Part shown: positions 22,319 through 32,426 of the stretch, in pieces | Numbering within the stretch: the stretch's first letter is position 1 | How the letters are laid out: each line of letters opens with the position of its first letter | Source: Ephydatia muelleri | Taxonomy: Eukaryota; Porifera; Demospongiae; Spongillida; Spongillidae | Assembly (NCBI GenBank): GCA_013339895.1 | Contig: JABACO010000003.1 | Location: 10,253,766 to 10,317,765 of the forward strand | DNA: 64,000 nucleotides | Direction of reading: 5' to 3' | Translations under genes and position numbers: made by a program | The notes under the pieces: generated by a model | Told to the model about the DNA's origin: nothing | Seen by the model: the letters and a program-made list of their open reading frames with translations, nothing else | Database searches by the model: none

Positions 22319-22732
22319 ATCAGAAATGGTCATACATGTACATAGGAGGACATATTGCGTATTATTTCAAATTGAATTGTAAACAAATCCATAATCAGTC
22401 TAATTATATGTCCTGACACTGGCATGAAGCGCCCTTTAACTGAAATCAAGACAAATATTTAATTTCTACCGCCAATAATAATTATTATTCATTGACGAAT
22501 TAAACGCAGCTTGGCATTGCGAAATACCTTGCATAATATTGGTAATATTTAAATAATGGCCATAATATATTAGTTAAGGTCATTTGGAATTATTGCAGAT
22601 ATGGTGCATAAACTATTAAATTGCAAAATCATTAGACCTTCTGCAACTGACTTTTATTAGCTACATGTATATGTACATGGAGATGTGGATGCGCATCAAT
22701 TAGGCATAAATAATTGGAGGGGAGTTACCGAA

Positions 22733-22860
22733 TCCCAAGTGGGGTCACCGTATCCCAGGATGGAAAGACTCCCCCGGTCACTGTATCCTAAGATCCAGTG
22801 ACCGGGGGGTCACCGACAAAGGGGTCACCCAATCCTCCGACACAGGTGTGTACGCATTAA
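22733..22860. repeat. GC-rich palindromic repeat, copy B
   Basis: CCCCCGGTCACTG and CAGTGACCGGGGGG pair across a 12-base loop. Same family as 5,716-5,870. Confidence 0.75.
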
Positions 22861-23213
22861 GGTCCGCCTAGGGCAATTTTCGCTCCCCCCCGGACCCGAG
22901 GAATACGTCCGTCCAATCCACGGAATAAGATCCGGGGAGGAGGCGGATTCAATTCACTGACGATATTTGTAGATCGAAGGTTTAAAATTTGATAACCGCA
23001 TGTATAAAATCTTAGACATTTTGCTTTTGTGTATTAAGCGATTACGGTCATGCAGCCGTGGCTTTTGACATTTGCGAAATTTAAGAAAGAGTAAGAACTG
23101 GTTTCAATTTCTTTTTCTCCGGCTATAATTAACTTCGTACGTCATGCGTGACTATATTTAGTGTTCTGGATGATTAATTCAAAATTACGAAGAAAGACAA
23201 CAATAAAGACACC

Positions 23214-23356
23214 TAGTCTCGCGTAGCCCCACCCTCGCATTCTGGAGCGAGGGTCTGGTTTCATTGCTATACTCGAGTTCTGGCAAATGGGCCTAAATTG
23301 GCTCAATTGGCTTCAATTGGTTCAATCAGTTATTACGTTACGTGGAATGCAATTAA
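23214..23356 (+). repeat. Left terminal inverted repeat (143 bp)
   Basis: Begins TAGTCTCGCGTAGCCCC and ends GGAATGCAATTAA. It is the exact reverse complement of 28,301-28,443, and contains an inner stem GCATTCTGGAGCGAG-type imperfect palindrome. Confidence 0.95.
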
Positions 23357-23391
23357 CATCGAATTACGCCCCCTTATAACGAAATACTGTC

Positions 23392-24841
23392 ATGGCAGCT
23401 ATGTCGATCACTTTGGATAAGTCCGACGTAGCGTCTGCAGCTATGCATGTAGCCAAGCAGCTTGGTTATCCTGAAATGAAAGATCTTCAGGTTAAAGTAG
23501 TCGTGGACTTCGTTTGTGGAAGAGATGTTTTTGCCGTGCTTCCAACAGGATACGGCAAAAGCTTGTGCTACGCTTGTCTTCCAGGCGTATTTGATCTTGT
23601 ACATCGTAATGAAAGTCCATGCATCGTTTGTGTTATTACACCACTTACAGCGATAGTGGAAAACCAGGTACCTGTATAATACATGAGCATGAGCAAATAC
23701 ATTTTATCTCCTAATATTGCGTACTTAGGTTGCTACATTCTCCTCAAGAGGATTGCAGGTTGGCTATGTAACGTCAACTTCAAGTGAAAAAATGAAAAAA
23801 GAAGTTAAAGAAGGGCTTTTTCAGTTGGTGTATTTTACTCCTGAAGCTCTTCTTGAAAGCAGAATGTGGAGAGATGTTATTAAAGGTAACATATATTCTA
23901 GCCGCATAAAAGGACTTGTGATTGATGAAGCTCATACTATAAAGAAGTGGTGAGGGAGTTATATGAGTTCCATGCATTATAATAATGCATGATATTGATA
24001 TTATAGGGGAGAATCATTCCGCAAGACTCTACTTCGCATTGGTGAATTGCGGAGCATATTACCTGACCATGTCCATATCTTAGCATTAACTGCAACAGCA
24101 ACACAGGCCCTTCGCATAGCAGTGTCCAGTATAATTGGAATGCAAAATCCTTCTACTATCTCCGTTTCTTCTTGTAAGAAGAATATAATCTACACTGTCT
24201 CTGATTTCAGTGGAATTGATAATACTTTTCAGCCACTTCTTACCCAGATAAAGTTGTTAAGGAACAGATTGCCTCGAATCATTATTTACTGTCGCAGATT
24301 TGATGATTGCTCCTTTCTATATATGTATTTTTAAAATGGATTGGGGAATGAATTTAAGCAACCAATTGATGCTCCTGATATGTCAATGTATAGGTTAGTT
24401 GACATGTTCACCAGTTGCACTGATCAGGAAGTGAAAGAGAGCATCATTAAATGTTTCTGTATGGAGTCCAACTTAAGAATTGTTATTGCTACTGGAGCAT
24501 TTGGAATGGGTCTTGATTGTCCAGATGTGCAGCAGGTTGTGCATTTTGGTGCTCCTAGTGATGTGGAAACCTACATACAGGAGACTGGAAGAGCAGGAAG
24601 GAATGGGAATATGGCACTAGTTACACTACTAAACGTCAGACGCCAACGCAAGTACTGTGATGGTAGCATGCAGAAGTACCTGGACAATGCATCAGTGTGC
24701 CGAAGAGACATCCTGTTTAATGAGACAGACAATTACATGCATATAGACATGGGGAAGAAATGTCTGTGCTGTGATATATGTAAAAGGTTATGTCAATGTG
24801 GAAAATGCAGTGAAATCAACGTACAGTTTACACTCTTATAG
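23392..24841 (+). pseudogene. RecQ-like ATP-dependent DNA helicase (transposon-encoded)
   Basis: Exons 23,392-23,667, 23,729-23,949 and 24,007-24,841 are joined by 61- and 57-nt GT-AG introns in phases 0 and 2. Superfamily 2 motifs appear in order: a Gln motif region (GYPEMKDLQ), Walker A LPTGYGKS, the FYTPEALL equivalent of motif Ib, Walker B VIDEAH, motif III ALTATAT, motif IV IIIYCRR, motif V ATGAFGMGLDCPDV and motif VI YIQETGRAGR. A RecQ-type zinc segment follows (CRRDIL, then CLCCDICKRLCQCGKC). It is shorter than host RecQ, without RQC/HRDC domains. One in-frame TAA at 24,332-24,334, between motifs IV and V, interrupts an otherwise open frame, so this copy is probably inactive or the base is an error. 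The probable role is DNA unwinding during transposition; that is inference. Confidence 0.85.
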
Positions 24842-24848
24842 TTTGTGT

Positions 24849-27800
24849 TTACAGTTTTACTTTTGTGTGATTAATTATCCAGTCTTTCATTTCATCTCGA
24901 GTCTTGCTAAACAATGGGTTTTTGGGTACTTGAAATGACATGTGCTTGCGACCTTTAGTAGGAGTGAATATACCATAATCATTTAATTTTCCTACAACAG
25001 CTCTCAAATCTTTTCCATACTCAGCAATGTTATGTCTTCCAGGCTCTACTTTCACATTATGATCATCATCATAGTTTGAAAGAATTGGAACAATGACTCC
25101 AAGAGCTTTGGAAACACGCAGAATTGCTCTTTCACCTTTGTTGCTTTTAAGTGCTTGGATGGCATCTTTGCAAATACGATTTAAGTGTTCACAATGTAAA
25201 TCATTAGGAATATTTTTGCCCATTTTACCATGTGTGTTTATAAAGCGGCTCCACAACAGCTCAACCTTTTCACGTTCAGATAGTAAGTAGTCATGCTGAT
25301 ATAGTAATTCTAAGCTCTCAATGGCATAGTTTTTCCTCCCTGAAGCAACAAATATTGGCAATAGGTATCTCCAGCATCTTAAAACCCTGTCCCCATCACC
25401 TTCCTTTATAGAATCTACATATTCTAAATAAAGGCATCCCAAACTTAACAAGTCTCTTGAATATGTATATACCTCGTCACCATTGCTTCCAGGGAAAGGC
25501 TTATTGTAACGTAGATGAAAGCATGGAGAATTCACTAGCTTGTTACATATAGAGTGCAAAAGTTGTTTGCGGTCTTCATCTGGCATCATCCATGTATCAT
25601 TTCCTTGTGGTGCAAACGTTTTGTCAGGGATTCCATCCAGGTTATCCATCTTTAGTTCTGTCATAGCTGCAACTAGGATATACGCTTCCACCACTAATAA
25701 AGAAATCGTGACAGGCATCATACTGTTTCTTAGCTTTTTTGGGAATGCTGGTTCTGTTTAGAAGGTTCTTCAGATGGTAAAGAGTGCCAGTTTGGTTAGA
25801 GGATGATGTGGCATAGAAGTACCTCCAAATTAGCTGCATAGTGAAAAAATATCTGATCCCACAATAATACCATATCTGCTTGTGGCATCAACCAACTTAC
25901 ATCTAGATAGATGGCTTTAGTGTGCCAGTCCTCTGCAACAGGAATAAATCCTTCAAGCCTGCCAGTTGCAGTCCATGAGTTGTTTTTGATGTTAATAGCA
26001 CTTCTCATTCTTGCCACAGTTAACTGATCGCCACCAATCAGTATGCGATGCATATACTCGGTCTTTTTTGTAACAACTTGCCCTGTGCTTAAAGATGCTG
26101 ACTCTTCTTGAGTAACACAAGGAACATATTGATGCAGATCTGTTAGTATCTCAGTCATTTCGTCAATTTTGTTTTCATTCTTTAGAATGATGCCTAGAGG
26201 AACCTGAAATGTGATCATTATTGCAGCAGTTTAATCACACTTTATACTGATCTTACCACCTGAGACTTCTGTGACATTTCCTTGTAATACTTGTGGTGAA
26301 TATGCCATTGCACCACATCATCAAAGGAAACATTGAAAAATTTCATATGCTTGCATAGCACACGAGACACCAATGTTGCAATGTTGGAACTTAATGTATT
26401 GTCATCTAAAGGTGATGGCAATATTGAGTACACATCAATGTGAAGTGGATAATGAGGCACTTCATCTGACAGTTGTGATATATCGACTCTATTGCGAACA
26501 GCATATGAGTTAAAACAATGCAACTCTTTGTTCACCCTATCCAAACGTGCATGGCGTCTTTGAATTGTTTTGTCAAGATTGTCTCCACATAGACAAAAAC
26601 CCAAACTTTTATTATTACTTGAGACATTCATATCCATTAAGGCAACAGCTTCAGTGAATAGTTGTTCAAATGGTACAGACTCAGTGCACCTTATGGAATC
26701 ATTACCACACTCTGAATTTTCACTGCCAACATTGACAACATGTTCAGCGATATTTACTGCCTCACTTGACAAGTCATCTTCTTGCTCACTATTACTGAAT
26801 AGTTGTTCAAATGGTACAGCCTCAGTGCACCTTATGGCTGAATCATTGCCACACTCTGAATTTTCACTGCCAACATTGACAACATGTTCAGCGATATCTA
26901 CTGCCTCACTTGACAAGTCATCTTCTTGCTCACTATTACTGAATAGTTGTTCAAATGGTACAGCCTCAGTGCACCTTATGGCTGAATCATAACCAATCTC
27001 AGAATTTGCACTGTCAAAATTGACAACATGTTCAGCGATATCTACTGCCTCACTTGACAAGTCATCTTCTTGCTCACTATTACTGAATAGTTGTTCAAAT
27101 GGTACAGCCTCAGTGCACCTTATGGCTGAATCATAACCAATCTCAGAATTTGCACTGTCAAAATTGGTAATGTACTGAGTTATGTTAACTGTTTCATGTG
27201 ACAAGACATTTTCCTGCTGACCATTATCATCAATTCCTATCACTTCTTCATCACTTACAAATCCATCAGCTTCTGGACAACTGTCATCCTCTATCATTTC
27301 ACTGTCTTCATCACTACAATTACTGGAGTTCTCAGAATTCCTTTGGTCTGTATCAGAAGACTCAGAAGAAGAGAATGTCTCTCTGTGAATTGATGTTTTA
27401 GAATGTTGCCTTATCTCTCACAGAGTCTACAATAAGAGTGTAGATTTGAGTTGTCGCATACATGTTACTCAAATTGCATTAACTGAATACCTTTTTCAAT
27501 TCCAATTCAGGCAAAAATGAATCTCTCCATTGTTTTACATCTCTATCAAACAAATTTCCAACCTGATCAAGCAATCGAATCACTGTTGAATGTGACACGG
27601 TTAATCCCAATCTGTGTAGTCTATTGAAGACCTGCATGTAAGTATAGTAGCATGCACAGAGCAACTATCACAATGAATTAAACATACCATTTTTGAGCAA
27701 TGTCCAGAATACAGGATAATTGCAACAATCTTTTGTAACAGTGACATTTTGTAACATCGTGTCCTGATCAATATTGAAGCACACAGACCAATAATACCTA

Positions 27801-28250
27801 TGCGATTTCCAGTACAAACATTTAGTATAGAAAACAGTAATGGTGCATGCTGCTTAAGTTCAGCAAGGAACATATCCATTCTAAACGTTTCCAGCATTTG
27901 AGGTGACGTGTTCTGCAAAACAGAATTCACACGTTTAGAACACATCACTTTAATTTCTTTCTTCACTAGTGATGCCACAAAGCCATGCAAGTAATGTTTG
28001 GCATAAAGTGAACAATGCCTCAGTGCAGCCAACTTGCTGTCATTGGTAATAGACGTTACAATTTTCTTTCTAACTGGAGACACGCACTGAAACTTTCTGC
28101 ATCGTTTTCTTCCAGCAGTGATTACCTGGAATCTTATCGATAAGGCATCAATGAATACCATGTTATTATACTTACAGTTACGGTATCATTTGTTCGTGAT
28201 TTCGAGCAGAAGCGTTTAGGATGGGATAGTGCCACAGAGCTGGACGCCAT
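24849..28250 (-). pseudogene. DUF6589-like protein, probable transposase
   Basis: Six exons: 28,250-28,176, 28,125-27,688, 27,631-27,491, about 27,378-26,257, 26,203-25,901 and 25,833-24,849, with short GT-AG introns (the fourth acceptor is uncertain). Together they encode about 1,000 residues. The start MASSSVALSHPKRF is the first Met after the terminal repeat. The third exon contains VFNRLHRLGLTVSHSTVIRL and the fifth ILIGGDQLTVARMRSA, both of which I associate with the uncharacterised DUF6589 family; the Asp in GGDQLT is a candidate catalytic residue. Exon 4 holds an acidic tandem repeat. The last exon begins LIWRYFYATSSSNQTGTL and, after YDACHDFF, a one-base excess near 25,700 shifts the frame; homology resumes as LVVEAYILVAAM. 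Lying between terminal repeats makes transposase the natural reading, but DDE chemistry is unproven. Confidence 0.7.
26640..27170. repeat. 147-bp coding tandem repeat
   Basis: Four units, each with GAATAGTTGTTCAAATGGTA and TGACAAGTCATCTTCTTGCT, encode 49-residue acidic repeats (RCTEAVPFEQLFSNSEQEDD in the translated strand) within the DUF6589-like protein. The outermost unit is shortened. Confidence 0.9.
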
Positions 28251-28300
28251 TTCTATGTCACGAGTGGGCGTAGTTTGACGAATGATTGCATTAATTGCTA

Positions 28301-28443
28301 TTAATTGCATTCCACGTAACGTAATAACTGATTGAACCAATTGAAGCCAATTGAGCCAATTTAGGCCCATTTGCCAGAACTCGAGTATAGCAATGAAACC
28401 AGACCCTCGCTCCAGAATGCGAGGGTGGGGCTACGCGAGACTA
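28301..28443 (-). repeat. Right terminal inverted repeat (143 bp)
   Basis: Reverse complement of 23,214-23,356 without a visible mismatch. It is followed directly by the AAAGACACC target duplication. Confidence 0.95.
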
Positions 28444-28752
28444 AAAGACACCCGTGTGCAACATACATGAACATGTATAGGAATGGTGTGGTTTGAAGAA
28501 AATGCCGGTGACTATAGCGTCTGCCGGGCCCTATGCTATGGCTGCATCGGTACGGTTCCCCACCCACTCATCACGCCGGCTTGTCCCGCTTCCTACGGGC
28601 CTGGTATAAGACCACCAACATCTGCCAGGGCTAGCTGCTGTCTCACGGCTTGAAACCTTTTCAGTAACCACAAACAATACTAATAATTAGTAACAGCGCG
28701 TCATATAAATGAATTGACGGTTCACTCAACAATCATATCGACGTGTCGGAGG

Positions 28753-29290
28753 ATGAGCGCTCTCAAGTTGGTACTGCTGTTGGTGGCGTTTGCTGTCATT
28801 TCCTCATCAGTTCAAGCTGATAAGTTTATGTATAATATATATAGGTGAATTATGGTAAAAACGCTATGTTCGAGCCTTTTTGCATGGATGCATGATTATA
28901 CCGCATAACCGCGGGCATATGTATTCTGTTCAGCAGCTCGAAGTTGTCAGAAAGGATTAGTCTTCGGACCGTGTCTGAGCTGCGGCCGTTAACCTCTAAC
29001 GTGCGAAGACGTTCTGAACCGTGTTCGATGTCTATTGGTTTGCGTCCCTGGATGTGAATCATGTGATTGTCCCAGAGGCACAGTTCTTGACCAGAACAGG
29101 GACGATGAATGAAAGACTGTTCGAAGCCGACTGACTCCATTTGCCCTATCCAGGGTCAAGTATTCAAGCAGTGTGTTGAATGTCCCGGGGTCCCATTTAC
29201 GTGTGCTGATCCTGTCCACGGTTGTATAGATCTGCGCACAGGATGCGAGTGTCCCCACGGCCAGGTGCTGGAATAGATGTGTCCCATTGA
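28753..29290 (+). pseudogene. Broken TIL-domain gene, copy B'
   Basis: Signal-peptide exon at 28,753-28,820 (MSALKLVLLLVAFAVISSSVQA-like, intact) is followed by the donor change GTAAG to ATAAG. Exon 2 homology from 28,937 carries frame-breaking differences. These include a nine-base duplication within CCTGGATGTGAATCATGTG and an early TAG at 29,274 just before the last part of the second TIL domain. Nearly identical to 45,605-46,140. It points toward the intact minus-strand copy at 30.6-31.2 kb, so the two form a large imperfect inverted repeat. Confidence 0.8.
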
Positions 29291-29299
29291 AGCTATGTA

Positions 29300-30630
29300 T
29301 GCCTTAAAACTGATGCAGTTATGTAACATGAACGCATAAAAGAATGTTTTATCGTTGTTTCATCAGAGATCATACATATGATCTCTGGTTTAACATAATT
29401 TGGGGGGGGTTGTACTACACTAATGACGAGAAATTTCAGACGCTCATTACCAATTCCTGGCTCGTTATTTCAAACACCCGGCGTTAATCAGTTTCCCGCG
29501 CAAGCGTCCATTGAAATGTATATTGATTAAGCTTCCCTTTTCATCCCCCCATAAATTAGGGAAAGCGGCATATATGGTTTCACAAAAGTCCCATGATGAA
29601 TAACTTTATAACCTATTACTCTGCCAGGTTTATATCATTTTCACCCCCTATAACTAGCTTCCTCATAACTCCTCCATAGAGATGTTTTTTATAATGGTTT
29701 TTCATCACTATTCTTTTTTGTTGCTCGGAATAGAAGATGGGAAGGTATTATTTCCCTCATTTCAGGTGACATTAATATCATCTAGGCAACTTTCTATCAG
29801 GTTCGCATGCCCATAAGCCACTTCCCCTTACTTCCCAGGACACTTTTGGTCATTAGCGTATACCTACCTCACTTGAACATAATTAAACCGCGTGACAACA
29901 TTTCTGCAGCTAGCCGTGTTGGCGAGTGAACTCAGCCATGATCACAGGCTCAACTCTGGTATATGTTCTCCGACCCTGTTTGGGTAGGAACTAGGAACAC
30001 ATGTTTTAGATCGATAGGTATATATAAGCCTCAGATGAAAAGTCAGTAGATGATGAAGCTAATTTCTTAGTTTCAAAGAACATTTTCTGCCATTACTTCG
30101 GCCTGTCTAGCTTCCTGTGATACTTTAATTACTGTGGATTGAATTGGTTGAAATACACCTTTTTATGATCAGTTGTGTTACTGCAATTGATTCGACGTGC
30201 ACTAGGATTTAAACTAGTACTGTGCTGACGTACAGAAAGAAAAAAAAAAAGAAAGTCACATATCATGCATACAAATACTTACATGTACAGTTTTGATCTT
30301 ATTGCAGCAGTGCATGACCCGCCCCAGCCGTTGCGGAACATCCATATGTAGTGAGGTCGAATGTCTCTGATCAGTAAGGGCAAATTCAGCATAATAAATG
30401 CACTTTTAATAAGTCTTTATATACTAATTCATGCAATCCAGCTGATCCAACGAGCGTGCGCATGACTACACTCCAGATCACATGCATACAACCTATCAAA
30501 GGAATTTTTTTAATTAATTTATTCATACATATATCGCAGCAGCTTCCATGCACAAATATAACCCTCAATTATGATAAAACCAATAACAAAAAATCGTTCT
30601 TTTATGCGTTCATGTTATATAACTGCATCA
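29300..30630. other. Spacer between converging TIL copies
   Basis: No gene recognised. From 29,340 to about 30,270 it is shared only with 46,150-47,130. It contains an A-rich tract (30,238-30,252); the final 350 bp match 6,940-7,290. Confidence 0.5.
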
Positions 30631-30634
30631 GTTC

Positions 30635-31188
30635 TTAAGGCAAACATAGGTTCAATGGGACACATCTCTTTGCGTCCTCATCCAGCACCTGGCCGTGGGG
30701 ACACTCGCATCCTGGTGTGCAGATCTCGATACAACCGTGGACAGGGTCAGCACACGTGAATGGGTCATCGGGACACTCCACACACTGCTTGAATACTTGA
30801 CCCTGGATGGGGCAAATGGGGTCAGTGGGAATAGAACAGTCTTGCACACATCGTCCCGTGCTCTGGTCAAGAACTGTGCCTCTGGGACAATCGCATCCAG
30901 GTACGCAAACCGATAGACATTGAACACCGTTCAGAACGTCTTCGCACGTTAGAGGTTTACGACCGCAGCTCAGACACGGCCGAAATACCAATCCTTTCAG
31001 ACAACTTCGAGCTGTTGAATAGAATACGTATACCCGCTGTTATATATATCATCATGCATCCATGCAAAAAGACTCGAACCTAGCGGCTTTACCATCATGC
31101 ATACATACATCATAAACTTACCAGCTTGAACTGATGTAGAAATGACAGCAAACGCCACCAACAGTAGTACCAACTTGAGAGCGCTCAT
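30635..31188 (-). CDS. Secreted double TIL-domain protein, copy 3
   Basis: Exon 1 31,188-31,122 (signal peptide ending STSVQA) and exon 2 31,011-30,635 encode 147 residues with twenty cysteines in two TIL domains. It differs from copy 1 at a handful of positions, such as CTPGCECPHG instead of CAPGCECPHG and ending NLCLP. Both splice sites are canonical. A TATA-like motif between inverted CGTCAAT/ATTGACG 7-mers sits upstream. A likely secreted protease inhibitor, by domain type. Tandem duplication with copy 4 is recent, as flanks are about equally similar. Confidence 0.85.
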
Positions 31189-31221
31189 CCTCCAACACGT
31201 CGATATGATTTTTGAGTGAAC

Positions 31222-31250
31222 CGTCAATTCATTTATATACATGATTGACG
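31222..31250 (-). promoter_or_regulatory. Putative TIL promoter element, copy 3
   Basis: On the coding strand: CGTCAAT, then TATATAAAT (31,239-31,231), then ATTGACG, about 43 bases before the start codon. TATA-box-like; role inferred. Confidence 0.45.
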
Positions 31251-31664
31251 CGCTGTTACCTAATCACTAAGATTGATGATTTGTGGTTACAGTGAAAAGG
31301 TTTCTAGCTGTGAGACAGCAGCCCTGGTGGTCTTATACCAGGCCCGTAGGATGCAGGTCAGGCGTGCATGGGTGGGAACCCGTACCAATGAAGCCAACGC
31401 ATTTCCTGCAATGTGACCCTGGGGTTCGCGTGACCAAACTTTGCACGACATGCGGTTTTGCGATTGAACAATATCACAGCAAAAATAAACCTCTAATTAT
31501 TTTATGATCCATTTAGTGAATTTGGTTAGAAAATCACACATCGATCATCAGATGATCTGATGGTAATTCGATATGAAGAATCAATGACAAATCATAATAC
31601 GATTTAACCGATGATTTTTACAAAGAAATCACTTCAAATTTATAATTTTACATTAATCATTCAT

Positions 31665-31746
31665 ACAAACACACACACACACGCACGCACACACACACAC
31701 GCACGCACGCACGCATACACAAACACACACACACACACACATACAC

Positions 31747-31790
<44 letters not shown>
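31665..31790. repeat. CA microsatellite
   Basis: Interrupted (CA)n with CGCA and TACA variants, orthologous to the longer tract at 48,553-48,732. Confidence 0.95.
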
Positions 31791-31791
<1 letters not shown>

Positions 31792-32387
31792 AGTCAAGGG
31801 GAAGAAGACGATTGAGCCAGGAGGGTTTGGGCATTTTGATGCATCCGACCGTGATAAGGCGACAATACATTTCATTTCGGTTTTCAGAATTGGAGGAGTG
31901 GGTGTGGATGACAGGCGCCTAGTAATTCAATCAATGATTTATGTCACATTTGTTATGTGATTCTGCATGAAAATAACACGATTAATCATACCAGAATCAT
32001 TCTTTACGATTTCTCAAATGATGTTACAAAATATTTAATTTCACATGCATTTTTGAAAAACATTAAACTCTCAAGACATGAAAGCACTACAAAATCAGCA
32101 TACCTAGAAATTGAATGAAAGAACATAAGGATAAGTCAAGTTAAATGATTTTAAATACGATGAGCAGAAAATGATGATAAATGAGATAAAAATATAATGA
32201 CAGTTAATGATTTTTTTAGAATACGAGAACAAAACGTCATCTGCCTAGAACAAATTTCAAATTGTTGCTGACAAGAACTACGAGCTCTTGCAAGGTTATC
32301 CAAATGCTTTTTATGTTCCGTGCAGCTGCTTTCTCATCATCTGAATTGATGACAAGCGAAACAGCCCCCAGCTTCAATTGTCACAGT

Positions 32388-32426
32388 GTTACATGCTTGA
32401 GTTGGTCACCAACTCAAGCATGTAAC
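32388..32426. other. Fold-back deletion junction
   Basis: GTTACATGCTTGAGTTGGT and its exact reverse complement are separated by a single C. The left flank matches unit C up to about 49,329 and the right flank matches it from about 58,271. This junction therefore marks the loss of about 8.9 kb from unit B, with a short inverted copy of the right flank inserted. Confidence 0.8.

Larger units (their letters stand above)
20840..23204. other. Shared non-coding block, unit B
   Basis: Matches 42,955-45,287 (unit C), apart from an inverted piece there. It holds the TIL upstream sequence, a CA microsatellite (21,276-21,380), a palindromic repeat (22,111-22,318) and the GC-rich palindrome (22,733-22,860). 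No gene recognised. Confidence 0.6.
23214..28443. mobile_element. 5.2-kb DNA transposon: RecQ-like helicase + DUF6589-like transposase
   Basis: A complete cut-and-paste-type insertion. The terminal inverted repeats, 23,214-23,356 and 28,301-28,443, are 143 bp and identical by eye; they start TAGTCTCGCGTAGCCCC. The 9-bp AAAGACACC flanks both ends (23,205-23,213 and 28,444-28,452) and occurs only once at the paralogous empty site 45,288-45,296. Two genes face each other inside: a RecQ-like helicase on plus and a large DUF6589-like protein on minus. Their stop codons lie 7 bp apart. The identical repeats indicate recent activity, although each gene carries one lesion. I do not recall a named superfamily with this gene pair; a 9-bp duplication is also typical of Mutator-like and Merlin elements. 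Confidence 0.9.
28453..32387. repeat. TIL block of unit B
   Basis: Matches 45,297-49,329 of unit C almost base for base (offset about 16.85-16.94 kb). It contains a broken TIL copy on plus, a spacer, and an intact TIL copy on minus. It ends abruptly at a fold-back junction at 32,388. Confidence 0.9.

Noticed and set aside
24324..24361. A 34-nt intron that would remove the TAA in the helicase
   Set aside because: GT and AG are present, but removing 34 nt would shift the frame, whereas the frame on both sides of the TAA is the same. A nonsense codon is the simpler reading.
26570..26992. Plus-strand repeat protein antisense to the DUF6589-like gene
   Set aside because: Shadow of the 147-bp tandem repeat. 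The minus-strand frame is part of a consistent exon chain.
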